64,000 bases of DNA from Chlorophyllum brunneum. Taxonomy: Eukaryota; Basidiomycota; Agaricomycetes; Agaricales; Agaricaceae. Positions 31,785 through 46,304 of this stretch are shown here, piece by piece (position 1 is the stretch's first letter; each line of letters begins with the position of its first letter). Both the position numbers and the translations under genes were made by a program. The stretch lies in NCBI GenBank assembly GCA_963576785.1, contig OY756147.1:806001-870000 (forward strand), given 5' to 3'. A model generated the notes under the pieces. It did not search any database. It was not told the DNA's origin and saw only the letters and a program-made list of their open reading frames with translations.

Positions 31785-31866
31785 GCATTAATGGGGTAGT
31801 GGTAACCTGGGTCGTTGCCATCCGAGCGAGCTCGACCCGCCGGGGGTTCGATTCCCTCTTAATGCA
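31785..31866 (+). tRNA. tRNA-Gly (anticodon GCC) with an 11-nt intron
   Basis: The acceptor stem pairs GCATTAA with TTAATGC, then discriminator A. The D arm is GGGT/ACCT. The T arm GGGGG TTCGATT CCCTC has one G-T pair. The anticodon stem GGTCG/CGACC closes only if 31821-31831 is removed as an intron, placed canonically after the base 3' of the anticodon. The anticodon is GCC at 31817-31819 in loop TTGCCAT. The mature length is 71 nt, as for other tRNA-Gly(GCC). The GTTCGATTCC B box and the GGGTAGTGGTAA-type A box are both present. Confidence 0.92.
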
Positions 31867-31867
31867 C

Positions 31868-31872
31868 TTTTT
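31868..31872 (+). terminator. RNA polymerase III terminator of the tRNA
   Basis: A run of five T begins two bases after the tRNA, the standard Pol III stop signal. Confidence 0.85.
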
Positions 31873-32125
31873 ACTTCAATCATCAGGCTATTTTTACCGT
31901 GATTCGGTGATACCACGCTAACGGCCTTTTGATGTATTTCGGCATACCGACGAATCAGTGAGGATGGGCCCCTCAGATGCGGTCATCCCAAGCGTTGCCA
32001 TGCCTGTTGATTAAATAGACCCAACAAGGGTTGATCCAGGTCCAGAAACGTTCTTCACTTTTTCCACCACCACACCCATTTGTCAACTCTTCCTTTCATT
32101 CATTTTGTCGTTCTTTGATTTCGTG

Positions 32126-33019
32126 ATGGCTCTTTCTCCTGCGGGTAAGAAGAAATTCGCTGCCCAGGGTTCGCACATCTCCAATATGAGATTCGTGGCG
32201 GTATTCAGCTAACTGGGTTGCTGTAGTATTCCTTTTCTTGATCAACATCGTTGTTCTTGCACTCGCTGCTCGAGTGAACAAGTTTCAAGATTTCTTCTGT
32301 GTGTTTGTACAAAAATTGACCGATACACACATGGCTCATTAGCAATTACTTAGTCGTCGCCGATCTATTCCCTCTTGGTCTTTCCATCGCCACTCTCGTG
32401 CTCCTCGTCATCTTGCAAGTCCCCTCCTCCTTTCCATTCCCCAGATTTCAAGTTAACACCTTTCTTTTCCAGGTTGACAGCAGATTTCTCTCTTGAGAAT
32501 GCATACACCGGCAGAGCTCATGTCGAAATCGGTATTTTCGGGTGCCTAAGTCTCTTATGGCTTGGTACGTGGCGCTTCACTGAACTCAATACACTCTACT
32601 GACCCAATTTCAGGTTTCAATGCATTTTCGACTTCGCGTTGGCAACAAATACCATTCCACTGTGATTCAATACCAGTTGGTGAATTATCACTAGCTCTCT
32701 CTTTGATGTGCGACTGACACGAAACAAGACTTTTCAGATGAACGTACCTGGTGCAAAAACACCCAAGCACTCAAAGGGTTAATCTGGGTCGAGTTCGTGA
32801 CTTGTACGTCCCCCGAGACACTTTCTCCTTGCAAAACCTCTCATTTGTTGAATTTGAAAAGGCTTCATTATTGCTCTGGGGACATTGCGCTATGCGACAG
32901 CTCAACACAACCGAGGGCACAAGCATATTTGGCAAACTCCTTTGTCACGGTACCGTTCAGAACATGGCATCAGCACTGGTGGTGGATTTGGCAGAGATAG
33001 TGAATTCTTGCAGTACTAA
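32126..33019 (+). CDS. MARVEL-like four-helix membrane protein
   Basis: Predicted from ATG 32126 (MALSPAGKKKFAAQ) to TAA 33017-33019 with several short introns, each joining in frame. Four hydrophobic helices are visible: VFLLINIVVLALAAR, LFPLGLSIATLVLLVILLTA, VEIGIFGCLSLLWLGF and GLIWVEFVTCFIIALGTLRY. A conserved-looking DERTWCKN segment precedes helix 4. Spacing and sequence fit MARVEL-domain proteins, which act in membrane apposition and vesicle trafficking. The C-terminal tail of about 55 residues is polar and Gly-rich (STGGGFGRDSEFLQY). One intron, near 32415, appears to be GC-AG (donor GCAAGT). The exact function cannot be told. Family assignment rests on topology more than on signature residues. 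Confidence 0.72.
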
Positions 33020-33446
33020 AGGTCTTGGCCAGCTCGCAAGTCTACCCCGCCACAGGCATTCGGTTTTCGAGCTTTGATACGTGTCTTGTATCTGTACATC
33101 TTTATCGGAATTGACGAGTGTCATCATCGTACACTTGTATATATGAATTTCCACCGATGTATTTTTTCATAGAAAGTTCATTTATACAGGTAGGAATCAT
33201 ACAGGCGACAGCTTTACATGGTATAATCAACAAGTAGCAAGTGGAAAGCGAAGACCTACGGAACGAACAAGCCATAGCAATACAATAGAGAACTTCGTGA
33301 CCAATAGTACACAGTGCAGCCCAGGAGGTAAAGACGAGGGGTAAATTGGCCGAACACCAAGGGGGATATCAAGGGACAAGCGGGGGAATATGAACATTGG
33401 GGACCGAAGGAGAAGGAAGCCGCAGAAGATGAGAGTGGGAAAATGT
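33020..33446. other. Convergent intergenic region
   Basis: About 430 bp between the stops of the MARVEL-like gene and the AGC kinase. It is AT-leaning and should hold both polyadenylation regions. No gene is seen. Confidence 0.55.
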
Positions 33447-35687
<2,241 letters not shown>

Positions 35688-35743
35688 GGTGGTGGTAGGA
35701 GGACAAGGGGTGAAAAGATATTAATGGCAGATGTATTACTGGA

Positions 35744-37470
35744 TTACATAGTCACGTCCTCCTTGATCGGACTCCTTCTACGCAAATCCGCTCCCGCGCG
35801 CCTGCACTCCTCCTGGAACCTCCCAAACACCGACACTGAGATATTTTTTGTGATATTCTACATCTTTCCATGAGGAAGGGATCATCACATGCATATCCTC
35901 ACTCACCCGGACACGGATAAATGGGTCGATCACACAAATAGCTTGGAATTCCCATCTCTCCAGCATCTCTGCATCATGCAACCCGTAACGACGCTCATGT
36001 GTACAATCGGCAGGCTTCAAAGACCCCTGTTCAGCTATCGCCGAAGCTTCGAATCCCTTTGGGCTTTGTTCCGAAGACATACGCGGTATGAGCCCCCCTC
36101 GGCAGATGTCGACTACTTGTTGAGAGGCATCAAAGTCGGCCCAAAGTCTACCCATGTTCAACACAAAAAGTTGGGAAGAATATGGATACATACTTGAACC
36201 AGTCCATTAATAGCGATGTTGTCGAAACTTCTCTGTTGGCGGGGATAGGGGTTGCATCCCAATTGAACCGTAGATCGCATAAATACACCGGCTTTCTATT
36301 CCAAAAGACGTGCTCCTTCACGTCTGGTCCTATGTTTTCCTGTAAATTTGGCAATAGACCGCGATGCTATACAGGAAGTGGTGAGTAGGTAAACTCAGGA
36401 ACGCCCTTTCAATGGTACCTGCAGAAACCCAACTGTCATCAATGCGAAGGTATAGCTGCTAAAAGTCGCTGGGGTTAGGCCAGGCGCATTCAGACCTAGC
36501 GGTTTTGCCCATCGCTTGACGGCCATCAATAGGCCCTGGAGATGAGGAGAGAGTCTCGTATATCGTTTGAGCATGATGGAGTTCCAGTAACCAGGTTGAT
36601 CATTGACGTTGATATCGCATTCGATCCCCGTCTTTGGATCCTTGAATTTGACTATTGTTTAATTGGGATCAGATCGCCTTGGATCAAATGTACGCCATAC
36701 CAATGGGCACCGATGCTGGAATAGGTCTGACAGTGGAAAATCCTGCGTTTCTCAGCGTCCCGGCAAGCACCCTACCGCGTCATCAGTATGGCTTCCTCGG
36801 TTAGAGGCATTGACAAACTTGATGTTATAAATTTCTGAGGCCGGCCGTTGGTGACTGACAGGATGAACGAGATTGTAGTAACGTACTAGGGAATGCCGTT
36901 TTGTGTGGTTCGAATCCGCGCGACCGTGTTTGGTCCTAGATGCATACAGAGTCAGAACCTTCGCTCCTGCACCAGGCCATGGAGCATTCACAAAAATTAT
37001 TAGGTCCATGTCACTTTGGGCAGACGCCGTGCCATATCTGACAAGGCCGTCAGTTCAGTAAGTCAGGCAGCGGGAACAAAACTTGCTTTATACTCCCAAA
37101 AGTGTCCACCCAGTACTTTGGACCAAACTTTTTCTGAATGACGTCCCGCACGCGAGTCAGCAGCTCTGCACGAGCTCTTTGCGCTAAGCTGTCATCCGAC
37201 TGCAGAACAGTATGAACGAGAGACCCAAACTTGTATTGATACATGTTCACGCACGCGGAATATCGCGGTGGGATCTCTGTTTTCCAACCACCACTGGAGA
37301 TTTTTCTCTGAGCTCCGAATCTTCCGTTTCAATGTGGGGGTTTGTCTGTGGGTTGTCTGCTGGAGGTTGTGTCGGGAGACAATGTGAAAGATATCTTGGG
37401 TTGTCGAGTCTGGGGCCGAGACGGGTTTGTGCAGAGGACGGGAGGCTCGTCTGAAGGCCGACGGCAGCAT
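35744..37470 (-). CDS. Cid1/PAP-type terminal nucleotidyltransferase
   Basis: Probable poly(A) or poly(U) polymerase of the DNA polymerase beta superfamily. After intron removal the signature VDTFGSIKYGTASAQSDMDL carries the GS motif and the first two catalytic Asp residues; the third is in GIECDINVND. YWNSIMLKRYTRLSPHLQGL and KRWAKPLGLN follow, then the PAP-associated region (SSYTFALMTVGFLQ, HRGLLPNLQE) ending FGRFQEECRRAGADL and TAA 35744-35746. Start ATG 37468-37470 gives MLPSAFRRASRPLHKP, a basic, amphipathic N-terminus that could be a mitochondrial presequence. About ten introns are inferred; one uses a GC donor (GCAAGT, near 37085). The RNA target is unknown; nuclear, cytoplasmic or mitochondrial action remains open. 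Confidence 0.85.
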
Positions 37471-37592
37471 CAACCTCAACTGACTGGCGCGTGACGTCAA
37501 ATATCCTTGTTTGCCTGTGTTGGTGGTATGGCATTATACAGATGTAAGGGTATATCACATGCGTAGTACAGCAAAATATCAGAAAGATCTCG

Positions 37593-40500
37593 TCACCTCC
37601 GAGGTGAGGTGACAGGTGAACCAATCGTAGACGATGCCGGTCGCTCCAGCCGGTTCTGTAACCGCTCAAGTTCCCTCTCAAGGCTGCAAGAAACATCAGT
37701 AAGAAGACTGAAATCTCCTGCAGGTGCAACCTACTTGAGCGCCCGCTGTCTGTAGTCACCAGCTTCTCTTGTTACACGGCGATGTGCTGCTTGTAGCTCG
37801 TGCTCTTTGGTTTGCTGTCCAAATACGCTCAAGACCAACGCGCCAATCGTGAGACCAACAACGTACCACTGTATCCAACGCATTCCTGAGATCTTGAATC
37901 CGAGTCTCGTATGCCCTCCTGTCCTCCTCAAACTTCATGCGCTGCCTTTCAAGCTCAGACTGCTGGAATTTGGCATCTTTCGCCAATTTCTCTGCAGACC
38001 GACCGAGTGTACTCTTGTCTCGGTTGCTCTGGCTCAATTGGCTTGTGAGTTCTTCAATACGGCTATCAACCCGCCTGGAGATCGTGGCAGGTCGCGGTGA
38101 ATTAACGTATGACCTAGTCTCCAGATCTACGATGCGGACATTGAGGTCCTTGACTTGTTTCTCCAGTTGTGCCTGAACAAAACCTTGGGATGAGTTTCGT
38201 GACCATGGTTTGATGCACGACTTACGTTCTGACGCTCAAGCCCCGAGTTCTCTTTTCTGATCCTCTCTAGCTCGTTGGCGCGCTCCACCGCGTGCGCCTC
38301 AGCCTTCCTCATCCTATCCAGTGCCTGTTCTACACGATCTCCTTGCTCTTCCAGTGTCCTCTCAAGATCCTGTTTCTTCAATTGCAACCGCTGGAACTCG
38401 GTGTCCGTCATGGTCTTGCCCGTATCCGAATGATCTATCTTGATCGTCTCGAGCTCTGCTTGAAGCGCGCGGCGCGCTTTCTGAAGCATTGATCGCTCAG
38501 ACTCCGCATCATCTAACACACCCCGTAGCTCGCGAACTTGTTGGTGCAGAGCAACAATCTGAGCTTGTTGTTCAGTCTGGGATAGTGTCGATGCCTCGAA
38601 TGCTTTCGTTATATCCTTTATCTTGGTGTCCATGCGCTCCTTCTCCTTCTTCCACCCTCTACTGTTGTAGACTTCGTCATCGTAACGCAGCTGAAGTTCG
38701 TCGAAGTCAGAACGAATTTTGCGATTCTCTTCCCGGATCCGGCTCAAACTGTCTCGCTGCGACTGTAGTTCCTCGCTCAATTGGGCAAGTTCAGCTGTCA
38801 AAACCGATGTGAGACCATAGCATCCGTAAAAACATTCATTCATACCTTGGTACTTCTTGCGGGTCTGATCAACCGTAAAGTCGCGTTCAGCGAGGTCCTT
38901 TTGATGTTGCTCCCGTTCATCTTCCAGCTCCTCCTCAAGGCGTTTCTGAATCACAGCCAGATCAGAAGATTCACGACCTTCATCTTCTAGCTTGGATTCC
39001 ATTGACCGCAACTTCCTCTCCGCGACCTGGTACTTGTCTTTAATCGCCTTGGTCTCAGCATTGGCATCTGCGAGGGCCTTCTCTGCAGTCTCAAGGGTAC
39101 GGCGGGCTAGATTCTTGCTTGAACGCGATCCTTTCGTTGTTGAGACGTAAACTTACCATAGGCTTCACCCCGAGCAGCTGTGGCTCTTGCAATTTCTGTG
39201 GCCTCAAGCCGCTCTAGATAGCTCTGCTCCTTTTTCTGGTAGGAACCAATCGCTGCTTTGAGTTCTATCGCAAAAAAACAGTCATGAGACAAGGGCTTCC
39301 AAAATTCAAAGGGTGATTTTACCAGATTCTGCCGCTGCAGAGGTGGTTGACTTGAGGTCGTCGTCCTGGAGTTTCTTCTGCAGTTGGCGCTTGGCTTCTG
39401 CAACGACATGAGCTTATGGACGTTCAGTGAGAGCAAACCAAACACGTACTGCTGGCCTCGTTCTTGGTACCCTCAAGCTGTTCTCGAAGGTCAGCCACTT
39501 CCTTCTGAAGCTGTTTCTTGGTATGTGTAAACTCGCGAATTTGCCCTTTCTGTGCCTCAATTTCGGCATGCGCTGTCCGCTGCTGTACCAGCTGTACGGC
39601 AAAATTCAGTAAACCATAACTTCAGCAGGTGTGCGATTGTTCCCTACCAAGGCCTTGCGTGACTCCTCAAGACGTGAGTAGCTATCCCTCTCACTGGCAA
39701 TTGTCTTCTGGAACTTGGACCACATTGCCTGGATACCCTCAACTTGAGCAGCCTCTGCAGTTCTACGGGCATCAGCCTCATCCTTAAGCAGCTCGGCTAG
39801 CCTCCCATTCTCTTTTGTTAACCTTGCACGGTATTGCTGCAGGAATTGTTTCGAGCCATCACTATTCTCGAGCTCTGCCGAGAGTTCTTTGAGAGACATC
39901 TCCAGGTGGTGGCGAACGCGTTCAGAGGCAGCCATCTGCAGTTCTAAGACTTGCACGTGTTGCTTGAGAGCAGCGACTTGGCGATCACTGTTGGCCCGAG
40001 CCTGTTGTGCGTCTCGGTCAATAGCTGGTGTGCTTGGCGCACTCGGTGAGGACTTTTTCTTGGTGGGTGTGAGATTGGCGAGATTATGGAGTTCGTGAGC
40101 GCCGCTTCTCCGAGGGGTCTTTCGTAACATCTCCCGTTCGAGCATACTATCGGCTGCCTTCAGTTCTTGCAACAATCGATTCTGGAAGTCACCATCTCGA
40201 GGGGTACTTTGCATGACGAGCCGGCGGATCTCTGCGTGTTGACGTTCAATGTTCTCCCGAATCTTCGCAGCGGTCGTCTTAGCCATCTCCGCCTCCTCCA
40301 ACTGCTCCTCCAGTTGAGTGATACGTGACTCATACTGGCGTTGAACCTTGGATAGGGAATCAGAAACAACACTCTCATCAGCGATTCGCTCCAACTCGCT
40401 CTCGAGGTTTTCTTTAGCCCGCTGCACGAATGCCAGATGCTCTGCTGTTTCATTTGCCTGGTTGCGAACACTTTCAAGTTCAGACCGGAGACGCTGGGCT

Positions 40501-43500
40501 TCGAGTGCTGCTGTATCTCGGGCTTGCCGTTCTTTCTCGACATCAGCAAATGCACGTGTGGCTCTCTCCTCCTGTACTTTGATATTTTTCTCCTTGCTTC
40601 GTAACTCCAAACGTTCTTTCTCCGTTTCCCTCACCAAGTCCTCCGCTTCCATCATTAAACGGCCCCTCGTTTTCTCCAAAGACCGGATATACGTCTGGTT
40701 CTTCTGCAACTCGAGCTGAGCTTCAGCAAGCTGCCGATCCGTAACCCGCTTGGCTTCTTCTAGGACATGTACATGTTCTACGATGGTTTTATCCTGCTTG
40801 GACTCGAGCTGCTTGATCTCCCACTCCCGATTCTTGAGGTCCGTTAGCGCCTTGTTGAGCTCTCGGTCGAGTTTGACACTACGGTCCTTGAGTTTGATGA
40901 GCTCAGCCTTTTGTGTAGTGTAGACCTTCTCTAGTTCAGCGCGTTTGGTCGACTGGTCATGAAGCTCCTTGCGAATGGTCTCGAGCTGGCGCGTATTGTT
41001 TTCCTTCTCCCGTTGGTGTTCAAGCACAACGTCCTCAAAGTCTTTGTAGCGCGCTTGGGCGAGGTCCAACTGGCGTCCAAGGTTCTACGACCAAGTCAGC
41101 TGGCGGTCCATGATACAGTCACCCTTGGACTTACTCCCTTGTCCTTGATGGCTTCTGACAACTGGGTATCCATCTCGATCTGCCTTGTCCTGAGTGTCTG
41201 AAGTTCCGATTCCATCGCCCTCTTCGACTTTTCTAGCTCTGCATGCTCCGACCTTGTCCTTGTAAGCTGAGATGATATCTCACCCTCACGCTTGAGCAGT
41301 GAATTGTAACTGGACTCGAGGGTTCGGTGACCCCTGACCGCGTTCGTTCTCTCGAGCTCCAATTTACTCTGAGACTCCAGCGCAGCCCTCCGAACTTCAG
41401 CAAGCTCGTGTTTTAAATCGTTAACCTGATTTCGTAGATCCGCAAGCTCCGCCTCTTTGCTCTTCTCCACCTCGTTACGGCGTGTCTCTTCGCTCGTTTT
41501 CGCCTGTAAAAGTGATCGTAGGTCATCAAGTTCCTTCTGTAGTGTGGCACGGAGCGCCTGTTCCTGAGAGTGGTCCTGCTTTTCGGCCCGGAGCTGAGCT
41601 TCCAGTGTCGATTTTTGGTTGTGCAACTCGGCGATCTCTTGTAGTCTCCTATTTCCTTCGATACGGAAGTTTTCGAGATCTCTTGACGCAACACGAATCT
41701 GGTCTTCTTTCTTTGTGATCATGTCGGCATAGTCCGTGGCGGACCGTGTTACTTCAGCCAGTTGTTCCTTGGCTAGACGAACTTCATCCTCCAGACTGGC
41801 TGATCGTGTCTTGAGAGCGTCCCTGTGGCAAATTTGAGAATGACCTCGTGAGTTCAGAACGAGCGTGACTTACTTAGCTCGTTGCTCGGCCCCGAGTTTC
41901 CCTTCAAGTTCCTTAACACTAGAGTCTAGTCTCTCTCTGGTCCGGCCCAGATCCTCTTCCTGCTGTACCGCGATATTCTTCAGCTCCTCCCCGACCTTTC
42001 GCAATTCCTCTTGATTCTGCAAAAGGGCATCGCACTCTCCCCGTGTCCTGTTCAGTTCTTCCAATAATTCAGCCTCCCTTTCCAGCCATTCCTTATTCTC
42101 AGACTCCATCCGCACAAGATGCTCGGCTGCCTGATCAAAAGCGACTTTCAGTGACTCGTACTTCTCCTCACTTTCTTTCTGTAATCTCATCGCCCGATCG
42201 AGCTGCGAGTCGAGCAAATCCAAATCAGTTTGCATAGCAGCGACCTCCTCTTCCAATTGGCTTTCACGTTTCTTGCTTCGCTCAAGCAATGCGTCCTTGT
42301 CCAGCGCAAGGGCCCTTTCCGCCTCCAGGGCTTCCTCCACCTTCCGTTTCTCAGACTCTAAAGACATCTTGAGATTTTCCAAGGCCTCGCGCTCTTTCTT
42401 GTCTCGTTCAGCCCTTTCCTTTATCAACACCAGCTCAGCCTCCTTCTTCCGCAACTCTTCGTCACTCCTTGTAGCAGCCAATAGAGGCCTCACTTTAGTA
42501 TAAAGCTGCCACCAGGGCCACTCCCTCAGCTCGTTGTACACTCTCGCATTCTTCTGAATGGTTCGGATCGCCATCGCCCTGTTCAGAATCTTCTTCATTT
42601 GCCTCCTTGCGGCCCACATTCTTGTGGCGGCCTGCAGGCGTGTGAAAACGTCATACAGTAACATATCCCGTCGTTCTTCGAGCTCAGCAAGGACGCCAGC
42701 TTTGAAAAAGATCTTTGAGGTACCGATCTTATATAAGCTCTCGTCGAGTTCTAAGACGCCGGTCATCCGACGGCATGCTTCACGACCATCCATGTATCCG
42801 CGGGGTATAATTCCGGGCGTCAGAATCTCGTATCGTTGTCGGAATTCTACGAAGGGAAGTCGATTAGGATATCCCAGACGAGCGATACGAATTCCTTCCA
42901 AGACACCATTGCAACGTAACTGGTCCAGGACGAGCGGTACGTCGATCCGATTCGGTTTCTTGTAGTTATTCGGAACGATGCAGCGAACGAAGTGGGGTTG
43001 TGTTGAACGAAGTTGGGCCATGAGACTAGAGAGTTGTTCTTTGTGACGCTGTCCGACGGTGCGGAACGCACCCTTCTTCAACGTGCGTTTTTTGCCTGCA
43101 GAGAACACGTTATTGGGACCGCCGGGGACAGGTGCATCGCTGTACTCCGCAAAGAGAGATGCGATGTATTTCTCGGAAGATGCAGCAAGAACGCGGGTAA
43201 GGTTGTCATTAAGTGGATCCTTGTTCTTTTCCAGCCAGCCCTCTGTACGATAGTCGACCTTGGCAGCGTAGTGTTGAATAATGAAACCCTGTTCGAACCG
43301 TGATGGCTCGTACTTCTCTTTGCCCGGGTGGCGGTATTCTTCATCTTCGTCCTGGCTTGCCCAGAGCGCATGTAACTTGTTGGTGAAAGTAAGGTCTGTG
43401 GCTTTGGGCATGATGCATTCCTCGTCTAGGCAACTGAGGATGCCGATCACGTTGCCGCTGGTTTCTATGAGATCGATCGTGGGCTGAAGGTCTAAACCAA

Positions 43501-45357
43501 AGTTGACATAATCCCATTTGATGTGTTCGCGAGCATACTCCTCTTGCTCAAGAATGAACATATGGTGATTAAAGAACTGCTGCAGCTTCTCATTGGTGTA
43601 GTTGATGAGAAGCTGTTCATAACCATTGACCTCGAAGATCTCGAAACCAGCGATATCAAGGACGCCGATAAAAGTCGACTTGGAGGAGGGACGATCCAAG
43701 GCGCGGTTAATATGGTCCACGAGGGCACCGAATGACTTCTCATACAGGGTTTTGCAAAGTGCTGCAAGTTCGTCCAAAGCTTGCTGACGGGTCCGAGCCT
43801 GAGTTACCCACTCACGTCCAGCAAGGGCTCGGGGACGGAGGACTGCGCGAGTAAATTCGGCGAGAGGAATACCAAGTAAATGACAAACACGCTCCGCTTG
43901 GGAAGTGTCTGGCATCATAGCATCCTCTCCTCGGGATGAATTGATGACAATATTTCCAATATGGAGGACTGCTGCGACTACTCTGAAAAGGTCGAACTGT
44001 TCTGTCGGTGTAAAGCCCACTACATCAAGAGCGGCCTGAGATAGTATTGAACATAACAAAAGAGAACCTTGTTGGAAGACTGACCTTGAGTGCACTCCAC
44101 TCCTCTCTATCATCTACGCCATCAATCTCTCGTCGACTTTTATTCAAAAACTCGTAACCCTCGACGCCTCCGTCCAGGAGCAACTCGTCTAAGGGCCAGT
44201 TAATTTCATGCATGAGATCGGAGAAAAAATACATACTTCTGAGCCGATCGCCCCCCGCAAGTAACTGGTAGAATACATGGAAATTCCTCTCCGCCTCGTT
44301 CCTGTAGACCACTCGACTCTTCTCCAATAGATACCAATCAATGTTTGCCCCTGCGATGCTGCCATCCAGTGCGAACGAGATCCGTACGAACTTGCCAAAG
44401 CGACTTGAATTATTGTTCCTCTGAGTCTGGGCATTACCGAATGCCTCCAGAATCGGGTTGGCTTGCAAAATCTGTCGTTCAAGTAATCCGAGCCGGCCCC
44501 TGGAGGTTAACTGAGAACCAGTTGTGGATACCGAATTCGAAGGAATATGGCCCTTCCTGGTCACATTTCTCGAAAGTCCAGTCGAAGGGACGGTAGCGAT
44601 GGAGCCAACCGTTCCATTGCGCGAATGGGTGGGGGATGGAGGCGCATGTGTATCCGTGGCAATGGCGGCCAAGTACTGAATAACCTTCTTCGTGCTCTCC
44701 GTCTTTCCAGCACCTGATTCACCCCTAGAGCCGAGATCAATATTAAGTCATAGGGGACGTTGTAGATCAACGACGCACGTAATCAGGATACTCTGGTTCT
44801 CTCTCTCATCACCCATATTGACCCATGCACGCTCTGCAACTGCGAATATGTGTGGTGGGTTATCATCTCGTCGTTTGTTGCGATACTGCTGGATTATGAC
44901 ATCCGTATAGAGGGGAAGGCACTGGTAAGGATTAATGGCGACGAGGAACAAGCCTGAGTACGTCTACAATGTTACAATGGTCAATTGCGAGCTCAAATAA
45001 AGAGAGTAGGTTTACGTACGTAGATAGCCCCGGAATAATACCTTAATCGGAGGTTGTGCACAACGCTTGCTTCGTTGAGGAATGTTAGATCGGCAATATC
45101 TTCCACTCGGTCAAACTTTGGGGGATTCATCTTGAACAAGGAATCGAAGGAGACCCTCCTAATCTGTTTGTGCTCAATACATACATGCCGTACCCGACAC
45201 TAATGCAACGAACCTCTCCTCCTTCCATAACTACCTCGGCGGCCTCTTCATCTTCGCTGTGCACCCATCCTGGAAGATATCCTTCCTTGACATCGGGAAC
45301 CCAGACTTGTGTGGGTTGTCGAGCTGCCTCTGCAGCAGATAGCAGAGGGGCAGCCAT
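37593..45357 (-). CDS. Conventional myosin II heavy chain
   Basis: Actin motor of the cytokinetic ring. Start ATG 45355-45357 ([14 protein letters not shown]), stop TGA 37593-37595 after SPVTSPRR. An SH3-like N-domain ([15 protein letters not shown]) precedes the motor: [10 protein letters not shown]-loop, switch [11 protein letters not shown], switch [18 protein letters not shown], actin-binding [15 protein letters not shown] and converter [14 protein letters not shown] neck with degenerate IQ motifs ([19 protein letters not shown]) is followed by a coiled coil running for more than 4 kb of DNA, rich in Glu, Lys, Arg and Leu heptads. Loop 1 has an unusual Ser/Thr/Pro-rich insertion of about 55 residues after YLAAIATD. 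Total size is roughly 2,300 residues by my estimate. Introns are few in the motor and more frequent in the tail. Confidence 0.95.
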
Positions 45358-46304
45358 TGTTGAGGGTGGTAGAAAGGGAGGTATATGGTCTGTGCTTGGA
45401 ACTCACGACGCGGTCTGAATGTGATCCCGTGACCTGCATTTCAACCAACACTCACTATTTCGGAAAATGAACAGCTATATCTGGTCTTGTCGGCGTACCA
45501 CGCACATATGCTAATATCATTACAAAATGCGCTGCCGCCATCGGTTAGAAGTATTAACTTGTGTGTATGAAAGGCCCTCGTAATCACTAGCTGTATTTTG
45601 AACAACCATGGCATGTCTGTCTAGCGATATCTACACACCAGCACTACCAAACTTGTTGGAGTCCGAGCACATACCCAGACAAAGCACCGATCCTGTGCAG
45701 TAACCGCACATGCGCTTGATCCGTGCAAATAGATTTTGGTCTTGTCGGCGTATCACACATATATTCTAATATCGGTTACAAAGCTGTGGGAGTTGCAAAC
45801 CATCCAGGAATGACCGCAACAGTACGAGCATTTACGGGTTCCACGTTGGGTGTGGAACAAAGACCTAAGCTCTAGCTTTACGATTCGCCATTGAAAGAAT
45901 TCACTCTTGCACATTCAATAGATCTGCCGACGAGATTCTACAACACAGTGATGAACACTCAGTTGAGGTATTGACCCTAGTTTTATGAAGATACAGGACA
46001 GAAATTCAGACCAGGGACCGCCGCCGGACACGGTCGTGACAATCAGGAGGTTAGGCAACACGGGGATAATTGCGGGGGGTAACGAAAGTTATCATGCCTC
46101 AGGGATTGCACACTACATGAAGGCTCATGGAGTCATCAAGCGGGTAAGATGAGATCAAGAACCAAGGGACGGTATCGATTGGGGTGGCAGGGTGATTTTA
46201 GATAATAGACTGGTGTATTTATCATTACAGAACTAGACATGTATCACTACAATAAATAAAATCATAAAAACCCAGAGATGGATTTCACTATGTTATACCG
46301 TTGG
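45358..46304. other. Intergenic region upstream of myosin II
   Basis: About 950 bp between the myosin start and the end of the dioxygenase gene, both on the minus strand. It holds the myosin promoter and a diverged direct repeat listed separately. No open frame of interest is seen. Confidence 0.55.
45482..45787. repeat. Diverged direct repeat pair in the myosin upstream region
   Basis: TGGTCTTGTCGGCGTA occurs exactly at 45482-45497 and 45737-45752. Similarity continues for about 50 bp in each copy (through CAC, CATAT, CTAATATC and TTACAAA blocks) with small differences. The two copies are 255 bp apart. Confidence 0.75.

Noticed and set aside
37800..43500. Plus-strand open frames across the myosin gene
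   Set aside because: They are antisense shadows caused by the Glu/Lys/Leu-rich coiled coil; no domain or start context supports them.
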